Source of the DNA: a virus
Reading direction: 5' to 3' (one strand)
Virus record (IMG/VR): IMGVR_UViG_3300025407_000799
Location: 33,799 to 97,798 of that record
Length of the DNA: 64,000 nucleotides
Below are positions 36,311 through 45,574 of this stretch, piece after piece; positions within the stretch are counted from its first letter, which is position 1, and each line of letters opens with the position of its first letter. Below the pieces are notes generated by a model, which made no database searches, was not told the origin of the DNA, and saw only the letters and a list, made by a program, of their open reading frames with translations. The position numbers and the translations under genes are program-made.

Positions 36311-39300
36311 TAGTTACTCCGTAGTTTGCGCTGATAATATTTTGACTAGTTGTAAATGAGTTCAAAGCTGTACCTGTTACTGTTTTTAAATTTGTGTTAG
36401 TTAATCCTGATACAATTACAATATTAGATGTAGTTGCACAGCTAACAAATATTTGATTGCTTGGACACTGAATTTCAAACAAACTACCAAAGTATTGATT
36501 AGTTTGTACTGGAACAATTACAAAATTTATAACATCGGGTGCTAGTTGATTGATAATGTACGTGCTTAGTTCTGAAAAATAAAATGTGTCTCCAAAGTTC
36601 CAATTTTCAAGGGCAAAGAATGTGTTTATTGCAGATAACACACGGGCTTGAATGTCAGCATTTGATACAGCACTATTTGGATTTACCATAACATTAAACG
36701 TTGCTTGTAAACTAGGATCGGCAGCTGGTCCAAATAAAAGTTTATATGTAACTGGATGATAAATTATTTCGTCGCTGATAGATTTAATTAAATTAAGAGT
36801 TGGACTTAATAAATTGTTTAGCTCATCGCTGCTTGGAGGTAGCGGTTCAGTAACATTGCTGCCAACTAGCCATTGTCTAAACTGTGAATCATAATCTGAC
36901 GTCAACACATATACATCCATAATATTACTTGAACCTGGATCTATACGACTATCATAATCTGCACTATGAACATATTGGAATTTTAATTTGTCGCGGCCGG
37001 TGTATACTTTATAATCTAAAGTTGGAATAGGATTAACAGATGTTGAAGTATACTGCGTAACTACTTGTGTATCAGTAAAATACAAATACTGACCGTCTAT
37101 TAAATTTAAATCGCTAAAGCCTGTAGAAGTTGTAAAAATTACGGGTCCAACATTTAGATCGGTTGGGTTATTATAAACATACTTGTAATCTTCTTGGCCA
37201 TTACTAATAGAATATTTTTGTTGAACAATATATGTATTATTAACAATGTCAGTAAACAATTGAGGATTGTCTACTACACCATTATTATTAGTATCAGCAA
37301 AACTAATAACAATCTTAGTAGGATCTATATATCCATCTTGCCCTACATATTCGCTAACAACTTGCCAAGAAATATCTTCTGTATAAGGTTTATTTAAATT
37401 TAAAGAGTCAGGATTTACACTTAAAACTTTAATAGTATCGGTAATAGTATTACTTGAAATAGTATCATAAATTTTAACATTAGTGTCAAAGTAGAAAGTT
37501 ACATCTTGATCACTTTCAAATACATATCGTAACTGACGACTAGTAACTGTATAATATTCGTTATTAGTATCAAATAACAAGAACCAGCTAGAGTCGAGAT
37601 TTAAAGCAGATGTATTACCTTGATTAGCAAGACTAAATGGACCAGTCTTGTTTAGGCTTTGTTCAAAAATAATTTGCCAACTTTGTGTAGACACATCGTA
37701 GCGTAATCCAAATGGTTTATTTTCTAAAATTAAATCTACCATAGTTGTAATTACAGAACTACTGATAGTTGTAGTAAATTTAGGAATAATTTGATTAGCA
37801 ATTGGCGCGGCTTCCACTGTGCCATCAGCATAATATCGTGTTGGTATACTACGATTTAATACAATCGGTCCATTGCCAGCTACAGTTTTTCCAGTACCGT
37901 TTCCAGTACCGTCTTCTGATACACTAACTACTTCTGCCCAGATATAGAACGAAGTTCCTGTTGGGTTAGAAGGAGATTGATTTGGTTTTAATTTGTTACC
38001 GTCATTTTTATCAAAGTGATAACCAGTTGGTGCTGTAAATTTGATTAAACTTTGTGGAGTAAGATAGCGCAAATCAGTATAAGTGAAAGATGAAACTTTA
38101 TAAGGATTATTAAAAGTACCGATATAACCACTGCTGGTGTTGCTATCAGTAGTCACACTATACCAGGATACATTTAAACTACTTGTTAAAAAATCAACGA
38201 AATTTGTATAATAAAAATCTCTTAGACTTGGTGTGTTTAAAATATCATAAATTGTATTGTATATAACACCTTGAATATCAGATTGTGTTACATAGGTAAA
38301 GTTTACACTAGTGGTAAAAGGTTCTCTATATAAAATACCATCATCGGCAAATATATTAGTACTAGAATATTTTCCTGTAGGATCTACTAAGTCAAAATAT
38401 CGACTAATACCGCTACTTGTTCTATTGACAGCTTTTACTTTTGCTACTTTTGTAGTTGCACTTAGAGGATTAATATTATAATCCTCACCTGTAATCATTC
38501 TATTTTGTGTATAGTATGTTTGAGGAGCATTAGTTTTAACACTAGCGTTAGTTTCAGTTGTTGCAGCATTAGATACTGTTGTGGCTAAACTCAAACTAAC
38601 TGATAATGTTTCTGCTTTATTACTTTGACTGATATAAGGAATGTTTATAATAACATTAATAATATCGCCAGGATTGATAGAATATGTTAAGCCGTTGCTA
38701 ACTCGATAATAAATTCTAAAATTACCAAGAGGCAAATTACCAAATGTACCATCACTAAAACTTAAACTGATAGCATCGCTGGCTCTTGTAATTACACTAT
38801 AAATGTCCTTCACACTACTGTTCAAGCTATTATAGATAATGTTATTGCCTGTTAATGCGGGCACTTGAGTCCATAATGTGCTTTCAAGATTTGTTGATTG
38901 ATTTAAACCGTACAACCATACATCTGAATTATTAATATTTTGAGTATTAATATCAATTACTTGATTACTAGTTGGTACTGAAACATTAAATGTTCCTTGA
39001 TTTAATATACCTTGTGTAAAATTAAAGAAGAAACCTGTGCCTGGACTTCCGGCTCCGTGACCGTCATCTCTATAAACACAGGCAATGCTGTTGCCAATCT
39101 TTGGTGGTTCTTCGTAAATGTACGGCTGTCCTTTAAATGTAGTACTTGTAATTTCAAATACCATATTGCGGCCAGCAATAGTTTTAGTAAAAGTATAAAT
39201 TGGAATATCTGTGTTGTTAGCGTTAAATCTATACTGAGCGGTTGGCACTCCGTAAATCGTTGCTTGATCCACAGGACTTCCAAATTGCTGTGTTTGTGGA

Positions 39301-39791
39301 AGGGCAGCATTTATAACTTTGATAAATTGATCGTACCAGTTAGCGTTAGCTGGATCATTCCAACTGATAAACTGTCCTGCTAAATTACGACCGTTGCTAT
39401 CGTATAATACTTCTGTCGTTTGAACGGTGTTTACTTTTAATAAGCCTTTGGCGGCTGTGTTTCTACGGGCATTATAACTGATTAAACGTGCTAAACGTAA
39501 TACACTATCACGACGTTCTGCTAGCTCTAAGAAGTTTTCACGGGCATTTAAGTCAACTCTGAAAGCTATGCTTTGGCCCACGAACGCTATAAGATCGATA
39601 AGGGCAAGGTATTCACTTGACTCAATGTAATCGTTAAAATCTTCAGGAAAATTAGTACGGATATAGTCAATCATTGTACGACGCAAGTTATCAAAATCGT
39701 AACTTTGGAAGTCTGCGTTCTTAAATGATTGATAAATTTTCTGCCAGTCTTCGCTGACTAACAGGTTGTTTAGTCTATCCGTTGAGCTCAT
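36303..39791 (-). CDS. 6: baseplate wedge protein gp6-like
   Basis: This 1162-residue protein resembles T4 gp6 (660 residues), the wedge subunit whose dimers form the ring of the baseplate. The N-terminal region (NNLLVSEDWQKIYQSFKNAD, then FVGQSIAFRVDLNARENFL and LARLISYNARRNTAAKG) is typical of the family. The last third carries the baseplate-J-like stretch (VMVNPNSAVSNADIQARVLS, FFALENWNFGDTFYFSELS). The extra ~500 residues are inserted in the middle as beta-rich sequence. It lies directly after gp25, as in T4-like genomes, and has its own late motif and TAGGA ribosome site. Confidence 0.88.
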   Translation of the reverse strand: MSSTDRLNNLLVSEDWQKIYQSFKNADFQSYDFDNLRRTMIDYIRTNFPEDFNDYIESSEYLALIDLIAFVGQSIAFRVDLNARENFLELAERRDSVLRLARLISYNARRNTAAKGLLKVNTVQTTEVLYDSNGRNLAGQFISWNDPANANWYDQFIKVINAALPQTQQFGSPVDQATIYGVPTAQYRFNANNTDIPIYTFTKTIAGRNMVFEITSTTFKGQPYIYEEPPKIGNSIACVYRDDGHGAGSPGTGFFFNFTQGILNQGTFNVSVPTSNQVIDINTQNINNSDVWLYGLNQSTNLESTLWTQVPALTGNNIIYNSLNSSVKDIYSVITRASDAISLSFSDGTFGNLPLGNFRIYYRVSNGLTYSINPGDIINVIINIPYISQSNKAETLSVSLSLATTVSNAATTETNASVKTNAPQTYYTQNRMITGEDYNINPLSATTKVAKVKAVNRTSSGISRYFDLVDPTGKYSSTNIFADDGILYREPFTTSVNFTYVTQSDIQGVIYNTIYDILNTPSLRDFYYTNFVDFLTSSLNVSWYSVTTDSNTSSGYIGTFNNPYKVSSFTYTDLRYLTPQSLIKFTAPTGYHFDKNDGNKLKPNQSPSNPTGTSFYIWAEVVSVSEDGTGNGTGKTVAGNGPIVLNRSIPTRYYADGTVEAAPIANQIIPKFTTTISSSVITTMVDLILENKPFGLRYDVSTQSWQIIFEQSLNKTGPFSLANQGNTSALNLDSSWFLLFDTNNEYYTVTSRQLRYVFESDQDVTFYFDTNVKIYDTISSNTITDTIKVLSVNPDSLNLNKPYTEDISWQVVSEYVGQDGYIDPTKIVISFADTNNNGVVDNPQLFTDIVNNTYIVQQKYSISNGQEDYKYVYNNPTDLNVGPVIFTTSTGFSDLNLIDGQYLYFTDTQVVTQYTSTSVNPIPTLDYKVYTGRDKLKFQYVHSADYDSRIDPGSSNIMDVYVLTSDYDSQFRQWLVGSNVTEPLPPSSDELNNLLSPTLNLIKSISDEIIYHPVTYKLLFGPAADPSLQATFNVMVNPNSAVSNADIQARVLSAINTFFALENWNFGDTFYFSELSTYIINQLAPDVINFVIVPVQTNQYFGSLFEIQCPSNQIFVSCATTSNIVIVSGLTNTNLKTVTGTALNSFTTSQNIISANYGVTNG

Positions 39792-39809
39792 AATATGTCC
39801 TAATAATGA

Positions 39810-39817
39810 TATTTATC
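39810..39817 (-). promoter_or_regulatory. late-promoter-like GATAAATA before gp6
   Basis: On the minus strand GATAAATA matches 7 of 8 bases of the T4 late consensus. Start predicted near 39804, about 13 bases before ATG 39791 with TAGGA between. It sits in a 47-base gap between gp25 and gp6, larger than the 1-3-base gaps around it. Confidence 0.55.
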
Positions 39818-39838
39818 GAATAAAATTATGTGGGTAGT

Positions 39839-40279
39839 TTATTGTGTAAGTAACAATCCGTTGTCTTGATCGAACTTTAATTGTAAGGCTTCCTGCAAAT
39901 TATACAGCAAATATGTTAGTGTACATTGTATTTGTAGGCCTTGATCGTAGGGTGTAATCACAATATTTCCTGCTTGCACACGAGGATCACTATTAAAAAT
40001 CTGATTAACATTTTGTAGTATAAGATTCTTTATTTCTTCTGTTAAAGGCTCAAATAATACGTCCCAAATAATGGTTCCGTAAGTTGGATTCATTAAACGT
40101 TCGCCCTGTCTGACATAAAAATGATTTAATAAGTCTTGTTTAATTAATTCAAAATCATATAAGGCAAAATTTTTAGTGGCGGTGCTTACTGTACTGAATC
40201 CCCTATAACGCTGTACTGTACGTTGAGGAGTAGTTTTAGTTTGCTCTATGGTTGTTCTAGTGTGTAAACTTGTAGCCAT
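39839..40279 (-). CDS. 25: baseplate wedge protein gp25-like
   Basis: This 146-residue protein is a GPW/gp25 family member, which joins the baseplate wedges to the sheath at the inner ring. After an N-terminal extension, the family core runs from about residue 45: NFALYDFELIKQDLLNHF, then VRQGERLMNPTYGTIIWDVL and PLTEEIKNLILQNVNQIF. T4 gp25 has 132 residues. The order gp5, gp25, gp6 agrees with T4-like baseplate clusters. It starts one base after the gp5-like stop. Confidence 0.9.
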   Translation of the reverse strand: MATSLHTRTTIEQTKTTPQRTVQRYRGFSTVSTATKNFALYDFELIKQDLLNHFYVRQGERLMNPTYGTIIWDVLFEPLTEEIKNLILQNVNQIFNSDPRVQAGNIVITPYDQGLQIQCTLTYLLYNLQEALQLKFDQDNGLLLTQ

Positions 40280-40280
40280 A

Positions 40281-41912
40281 TTAATTTCCTTTTAAGAATG
40301 TGTCCATTGATAGCGAATATGTTTTCCAAGCATCAGGCACCGGAATAGCTGTAGCAGCTTCTCTATCAGTAGCACTAGGTTTAAACATCGTAGCATCTAA
40401 ATTTTCATGATGTGGATAAGGTTCAGCTGTTGGAATACGAGCTAAAATACTAGTAATAGTAGTTCCATCAACATCTGTTGGATTATCTATTGTAGGCAAT
40501 GGGTCTGGAGCGGTTGCTGCAGATGCAGATCCTGCTGTTGCAGCTGCAGGGCCGTTAAAATTAATATTGCCGCCTGATATAGTAGTATTGGCGGCGGAAA
40601 TCGCCATATCGCCGCCTGATGTAAGTTTGTTTGCTCCGCTAGTATTAACATCTAAACCGCCACCAATAGTCATATTAGTTTGTCCGCCAGTAGTAACATC
40701 CCATGTTGCTCCAAAAGATTCTTTTACAGCACCTGAAATAGTTTCATCTTGTGTGCCATCTACTTGTATAGCAACATTACCGTTTACAATACAAATTTTA
40801 TTTTTACCAACTTCAGTTTGGTGTCTTTCGGCAACTTTAAGATTAAAATTACGACCTGCTTCCATGTTAATATCACGGTCAGCATAAAAGTTTAAATCAT
40901 TACCAGTATGTACACTAATGCTATCCTGAGCATAAATGTCTATCTTGCCATCGCTAGTTAATTCTATCCAACTAGTTCCACGACTATTACCAATATAAAT
41001 CAAATCTTCTGTGTTATGCAATAAAATTTGATGACCTGTTCGAGTTCGAATTCTAATTAATTCATTAGCCGGTAGTCCTACATCACCGTCAGTTTCACTT
41101 GCATCAATACTGGCATAATCTGGTGGTCCGTCTGTGGGCGCGGTTTTTCTTAACCAGTTTGCATCACCGTCATCCATGACAAAAGAACTTCCGCCAAGTC
41201 TACTAATAAATGTATCTGCTAACCACTCGGCTTTACCGCTTTTAACTTTTTTTCCTTTTTTATCCAACGGACCTGGAGTACTAATACCAAATACATTACT
41301 AGGACTTTCACGTCTAGCACTACTTGTTGTAATACCCCTAGTGTCATCTAACACTAAACCTTGATGTGTTAACATTTTAGTAAAAGGATGTTCTGGTTTA
41401 AAATTCTTATCAGGATCGCCTGGACTATTGTTGTCTTCTATTTTTTTATTATATTCTGCTGCAGGAACACGACCATTGCGACCTTGATTATCTGGATCTG
41501 GATTTTCAACTACACTTTCAGTGGCCGCAATCCCAGGAACCATAAAATTCATATTTTCATCTTGAACACAACCAATCCAATAACCGCGTTTAGGATCACC
41601 GTCAATAAAAATAACAACTACAGTAACACCAACATCAGGTGGCACCATCCACATACCATAACTTTTTTGTGTGTCAGCAAAGTCGTTGTTTTCACCGTTA
41701 GCTTGTACACTAGTGACTCCGTAAAACGGACTCATATATTTTACTTGATGTAACTGACTTTCACTAGATGATCCGCCAACTGGTTTTAGAATTTCAACTT
41801 CTAATATACCCATGTATGTTGGATCAAGATTGCTGACAACTCTGGCAAGGAACGGCCCAGGCTTTGGCGTTTTAGGGGATGCCGAGTACTCTTCGTATTC
41901 ATGTTCAGCCAT
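40281..41912 (-). CDS. 5: gp5-like baseplate spike protein without a lysozyme domain
   Basis: This 543-residue protein has an N-terminal OB-fold resembling T4 gp5 and VgrG (GPFLARVVSNLDPTYMGILE, YMSPFYG, KSYGMWMVPPDVGVTVVVIF, GDPKRGYWIGCV). The C-terminal half (about 310-470) is a run of short strand repeats (ISVHTGNDLNFYADRDINME, WDVTTGGQTNMTIGGGLDVN) expected to wind into the membrane-piercing beta-helix. Between them lies a linker of ~170 residues with no muramidase-like sequence; T4 gp5 has lysozyme there. It sits between the hub-like gene and gp25. Confidence 0.8.
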   Translation of the reverse strand: MAEHEYEEYSASPKTPKPGPFLARVVSNLDPTYMGILEVEILKPVGGSSSESQLHQVKYMSPFYGVTSVQANGENNDFADTQKSYGMWMVPPDVGVTVVVIFIDGDPKRGYWIGCVQDENMNFMVPGIAATESVVENPDPDNQGRNGRVPAAEYNKKIEDNNSPGDPDKNFKPEHPFTKMLTHQGLVLDDTRGITTSSARRESPSNVFGISTPGPLDKKGKKVKSGKAEWLADTFISRLGGSSFVMDDGDANWLRKTAPTDGPPDYASIDASETDGDVGLPANELIRIRTRTGHQILLHNTEDLIYIGNSRGTSWIELTSDGKIDIYAQDSISVHTGNDLNFYADRDINMEAGRNFNLKVAERHQTEVGKNKICIVNGNVAIQVDGTQDETISGAVKESFGATWDVTTGGQTNMTIGGGLDVNTSGANKLTSGGDMAISAANTTISGGNINFNGPAAATAGSASAATAPDPLPTIDNPTDVDGTTITSILARIPTAEPYPHHENLDATMFKPSATDREAATAIPVPDAWKTYSLSMDTFLKGN

Positions 41913-41914
41913 TT

Positions 41915-44173
41915 TTAATCTCCGGTGGCATCTTTAGGTGCCGGATCTTTCTTCTCGTTAGAAGTGTTTAGTGTGGCCGATGAACTACCTGCTCCGTCAA
42001 TTTCTTGACCGTTTCTTCTAGGACCGCTTAATACCTGAGTAAACTGTCCGTTATCAAAATAACTTACAACTTTAATAACTTGATAGATACCACTCCAAGT
42101 TAGTACAGGAGCACTCTTAGTACTTTTACCAAAATCATACAAGCCTGTAGATTGATTAATATCAACAGGCGTTCTGAAATTTACCTTAACATCTACTTCA
42201 CTACCTTGATAATTTACACTACCGTCTTTGTTTAAATTTTGATACTGTGTAGGAGAGCTTGTATAATTACCCATGCCGCTTTGCGCAATCCAATATGGAT
42301 CTCCAATTATTTTTAAATCTAATTGTAGCATACCGGCTGCACTAGTAATAGCATCATGGAATTGTTTTGCAGCTCGTGTACCTTCATCTTCTATACCACC
42401 ACCGCCTGTGCCGTCACCAGCAAATGATGTGCTTGATCGATTAACAGCTTGTGGTATTACTCCTAATTTTCTTTCAGGTTTTTTACCACCATCTAATGAC
42501 TTTAAATTATTTTGATCATTACTGTCTGCACCGCTAGCTTCTGTTTGTTGTTTATTATCAATAGTACGCTTAATACTAGTAGCACCCATTTTGCCAGCAA
42601 AGCCTGTTTTGAATTCAATTCTAAAATTCAATACATCCACATTTTTTCCGGTATACAAATAATCATATACTTTGACACATTGTTTTTCTAATTCAGCAAA
42701 TCCTGGAGCTTTTGAGTTTGGTGCTGTAGTTTTACTAGTGTGTACCCCATACGGAACAATTCGATAAACAATCACTCGAGGCTTTGTTCCTGAGCTTTGT
42801 AAATTTCTATCGTCGGTGATTGTATAAACTTGAGTATCAACACGCCACCATTTACGCATACCTGCTTTATCAATATTTTGTTCTTGTAATTGTGTTGTAG
42901 AATAATCACTGTTAAGCAATACCGCATCAATAGCTACTGTTATATCAGTATCTTGGCTGAAACGCAAATCGCTAGTTTGTGGATTAACAGTATTGTTACT
43001 ACGAATTACATCTCCGTTGACTACAACTTTACTATCTTTGCCTACTGGAGGGTCACCTTTACGTGTATCACTAAAACCCATTTTAGCTTTACCAATAAGA
43101 TTTACATTTGCTGGATCTTGTACTAGAGTATTATTTGCTGGTATAGTACTTTTTACTAATTTTAATTGTTTTGCGATTGCATCAACACTAGTTGCGGTAC
43201 CTGTAGTTACAGCACCTGTGGAATCTTCTGTATCACCTTTGGCATTATCTACGCCAGCACTACTAACATCAGTTGGAAATAATATTAATATTTGATCTGC
43301 AACTTCAACTTCTTTATCAGTTACCAGTTGTTGCAAACGTTTATTCAACATCACTTGTAAACTTTTTTCGCCAGTTTGCAAAACTTCCTGAACAGTTACT
43401 CCTTTAACACTTGCATCTGTTTTAATACCAGAAACGTGACTACTAAGTGCTTGTTTATTCCAAGGATATGCTGTGCAATGATATACTGATCCTGCATCAG
43501 TAACAGTCATAGAAATATCTTTAAATCTAAAAGGAATTCTACGGGATGTTCCTGCAATATTATCCAATCGACCTGTTTCAGTATTTCCTCTAAAATCTAT
43601 AGTTAATAAAAATGGTGCTTGTGTATAATTGTCATGACCCGAATCCCAAGCTGCTTGTTGCAAACTCATCATAAACGTACCCATACTATATGGTTCTGTT
43701 ATATTAAAGTTCATGTCCATCATATTGGTATTATTACCTTTTTCCAAACCGATGGTACTATTAATTTCAAGTTTATCTACAAAATAATCAAACTGTCCAA
43801 ATGGTGTTTTTACTCTGTTGGTAGGATCTGCGTTGGCACTTTTGCAAATTAATTCTAACTTAACGCCACTCATATATCCTTTGTCTGGATTGTTTAACTG
43901 GTCATCTGTAAGGACAGCTATTCCCAATACATAGTCATAACTAGCATAGGCAAACAACGGATTTTTTATAGGAAGACTAACACCCGATAGTGGAGAAAAT
44001 AATGTTCCAAGACTACTTAATGCTCCGCTAACAGCATTTCCAATTGACGATAACGCACTGGCAGGTCCCGAACTTAAAAAGTTTGTTACACCTCCAACAG
44101 CACTACTAACAGCATTGCCTACAGACGTTGTTGCTGAATCAACTGCTCCTGAAATATCATCTAATACTGACAT
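41915..44173 (-). CDS. putative baseplate hub protein
   Basis: This 752-residue protein starts with an Ala/Ser/Gly-rich region of about 70 residues (ISGAVDSATTSVGNAVSSAV) that looks helical and weakly amphipathic. The rest is beta-rich, with FGQFDYFVDKLEINSTIG, PFLLTIDFRGNTETG and a C-terminal DLKIIGDPYWIAQSGMGNYT followed by GIYQVIKVVSYFDNGQFTQV. The C-terminal motifs recall hub/late-control (gp27/gpD-like) proteins. Location between gp53 and the gp5-like spike, where a gp27 analogue is needed, supports this. I do not see enough to call it gp27 outright. Confidence 0.6.
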   Translation of the reverse strand: MSVLDDISGAVDSATTSVGNAVSSAVGGVTNFLSSGPASALSSIGNAVSGALSSLGTLFSPLSGVSLPIKNPLFAYASYDYVLGIAVLTDDQLNNPDKGYMSGVKLELICKSANADPTNRVKTPFGQFDYFVDKLEINSTIGLEKGNNTNMMDMNFNITEPYSMGTFMMSLQQAAWDSGHDNYTQAPFLLTIDFRGNTETGRLDNIAGTSRRIPFRFKDISMTVTDAGSVYHCTAYPWNKQALSSHVSGIKTDASVKGVTVQEVLQTGEKSLQVMLNKRLQQLVTDKEVEVADQILILFPTDVSSAGVDNAKGDTEDSTGAVTTGTATSVDAIAKQLKLVKSTIPANNTLVQDPANVNLIGKAKMGFSDTRKGDPPVGKDSKVVVNGDVIRSNNTVNPQTSDLRFSQDTDITVAIDAVLLNSDYSTTQLQEQNIDKAGMRKWWRVDTQVYTITDDRNLQSSGTKPRVIVYRIVPYGVHTSKTTAPNSKAPGFAELEKQCVKVYDYLYTGKNVDVLNFRIEFKTGFAGKMGATSIKRTIDNKQQTEASGADSNDQNNLKSLDGGKKPERKLGVIPQAVNRSSTSFAGDGTGGGGIEDEGTRAAKQFHDAITSAAGMLQLDLKIIGDPYWIAQSGMGNYTSSPTQYQNLNKDGSVNYQGSEVDVKVNFRTPVDINQSTGLYDFGKSTKSAPVLTWSGIYQVIKVVSYFDNGQFTQVLSGPRRNGQEIDGAGSSSATLNTSNEKKDPAPKDATGD

Positions 44174-44174
44174 A

Positions 44175-44477
44175 TTATAAACCTAATGCTGTAGTTAGAC
44201 TACTATTTTTACAAATATAAATTTGAGTTCCTGGAGAGAAATCTAAAATAGGATCTTGAAGAACATCAAGATTGCGTTGCATGAACACCCACCATAGCTG
44301 TGTTGTTCCATACAAGTCATACGACAATAAATCTGGACGGTAAGCATACTGTGGTTCTATTGTATAAAGAAAATCATCCACTTCTGCACTTACAGGTCGT
44401 ATAGATAAAATATCCAAATAATTATTTTTAACTGGAGTAGTATACCAAGGACTTGTGTTAGAATATTGTGCTGACAT
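44175..44477 (-). CDS. 53: baseplate wedge protein gp53-like
   Basis: This 100-residue protein matches the gp53 family core: YAYRPDLLSYDLYGTTQLWW followed by VFMQRNLDVLQDPILDF and PGTQIYI. In T4, gp53 (196 residues) binds the wedge near gp25 and gp6 and helps join wedges around the hub. This shorter form lacks the C-terminal half, as in other non-T4 relatives. It overlaps the stop of the upstream gene and ends two bases before the hub gene start. Confidence 0.85.
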   Translation of the reverse strand: MSAQYSNTSPWYTTPVKNNYLDILSIRPVSAEVDDFLYTIEPQYAYRPDLLSYDLYGTTQLWWVFMQRNLDVLQDPILDFSPGTQIYICKNSSLTTALGL

Positions 44478-45490
44478 TATACATATCCAAATGAATTATT
44501 AAGGTACCCGCCGCCAACAAACCTATCAAGGCTAAAATTACGAGCACTATTTCTGCTGTAAATTGGTTGTAAAGTTATACTAAATGAGCTCTTAGTTGGC
44601 ACATGAGCTACTCCGCCGCTAGTAGTTCCGCCAAGGCCAAGACTTCCGGCTAGCGCAGCAACTTGTCCTACACCACCAGCTATGCTACTTATACCGCCTG
44701 CAATGTCGCCAAGTCCAGGAATGGCTCCGCCTAATGATCCTCCAATGCTACTAGCTAGTCCGCCAACAGCATCGCTAACACCCTGTATGTCACCTGCCAT
44801 ACTACCGACAACATTACATCCAATATAGTCACAGTTAGCATCTAAACTTGTACTAAAACTTTGTACTACAACAGGTACATTTTTAAAAATATAATTTCCG
44901 TAACCATTTAACATAACAATTGGAGGAGGATTGCCGGCCTTTGGATCAGATCCAGCGAACATTTTGGTAAGGCTACGTAAATAATGAACCGCCGCAATCC
45001 AATATAAAGCCTGAGTTGAATCTTCAACATTCATAGGCGCTGTAATTGATATCTGTCCTGGATCACTATTTTTAAAAGTTCTAAAAGAATAGTTGGTATG
45101 TGTCGTATCAATACTATTATATGATGCTGTGCTGGCAATATTAATTGTTGGAGTGTATGGAAATATGAGACCACCTGCATCTTTTAACGGTTTAAGTACA
45201 GGACTTCCTTTGAAGCTAGTCCAATTGACTAAACTTAAACGTACACGCCAATCTGCGGGATCAGCATCCCCGCCAAAACTAGCTACCGCACTTACTAAAT
45301 CCCCTACAGCTTCCCCTGCTTCTGGCAAGTTAATGGATCTCAATGCGCTACCAAAGCCACCTGGGTCACCATTATATGCTGTAGATACAGCACTGGCTAA
45401 TCTACTGGCTGTGTTTACGCCAGACGACACTGCACCTATTAGGTTCTGTGAACTGGTAGCTGTTTGTATGAAACTATCGCCGAATGACAT
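44477..45490 (-). CDS. baseplate/tail-tube junction protein (gp48/gp54-like)
   Basis: This 337-residue protein has an Ala/Gly/Ser-rich N-terminus, then a folded part (DWRVRLSLVNWTSFKGSPVL; GLIFPYTPTINIASTASYNS; YIFKNVPVVVQSFSTSLDAN) that resembles tube-like proteins of T4-like phages, such as gp48 and gp54 that cap the baseplate and start the tail tube. A glycine-rich linker (240-290) separates a C-terminal SFSITLQPIYSRNSARNF. It is the first gene of the minus-strand baseplate cluster, behind a late motif. Which of gp48 or gp54 it equals cannot be told. Confidence 0.65.
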   Translation of the reverse strand: MSFGDSFIQTATSSQNLIGAVSSGVNTASRLASAVSTAYNGDPGGFGSALRSINLPEAGEAVGDLVSAVASFGGDADPADWRVRLSLVNWTSFKGSPVLKPLKDAGGLIFPYTPTINIASTASYNSIDTTHTNYSFRTFKNSDPGQISITAPMNVEDSTQALYWIAAVHYLRSLTKMFAGSDPKAGNPPPIVMLNGYGNYIFKNVPVVVQSFSTSLDANCDYIGCNVVGSMAGDIQGVSDAVGGLASSIGGSLGGAIPGLGDIAGGISSIAGGVGQVAALAGSLGLGGTTSGGVAHVPTKSSFSITLQPIYSRNSARNFSLDRFVGGGYLNNSFGYV

Positions 45491-45513
45491 AATAAAATCC
45501 TCTTTTGGTATAT

Positions 45514-45521
45514 TATTTATT
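45514..45521 (-). promoter_or_regulatory. late-promoter-like AATAAATA opening the baseplate cluster
   Basis: Read on the minus strand, AATAAATA lies in the 84-base divergent gap. Predicted start is about 45508, giving an 18-base leader with AGAGGA before ATG 45490. It would drive the long baseplate/fibre cluster. It abuts the -35 box of the divergent early promoter, sharing one base pair. Confidence 0.6.
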
Positions 45522-45549
45522 TGACTTTATTAAGTGCGTAGTTTATAAT
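45521..45549 (+). promoter_or_regulatory. sigma-70-type promoter of the late sigma factor gene
   Basis: TTGACT (45521-45526), 17-base spacer, TATAAT (45544-45549): 11 of 12 consensus bases. Start predicted near 45556, about 19 bases before ATG 45575, with AGGA between. Host polymerase should read it without phage factors, as expected for the gene that encodes the late sigma factor. Confidence 0.8.
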
Positions 45550-45574
45550 GTTACTATTATAGGACTGAGAACGG

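Noticed and set aside
39002-39383. Overlapping 102- and 123-residue frames opposite and within gp6
   Set aside because: Both are shadow frames within a conserved baseplate gene and lack ribosome sites.
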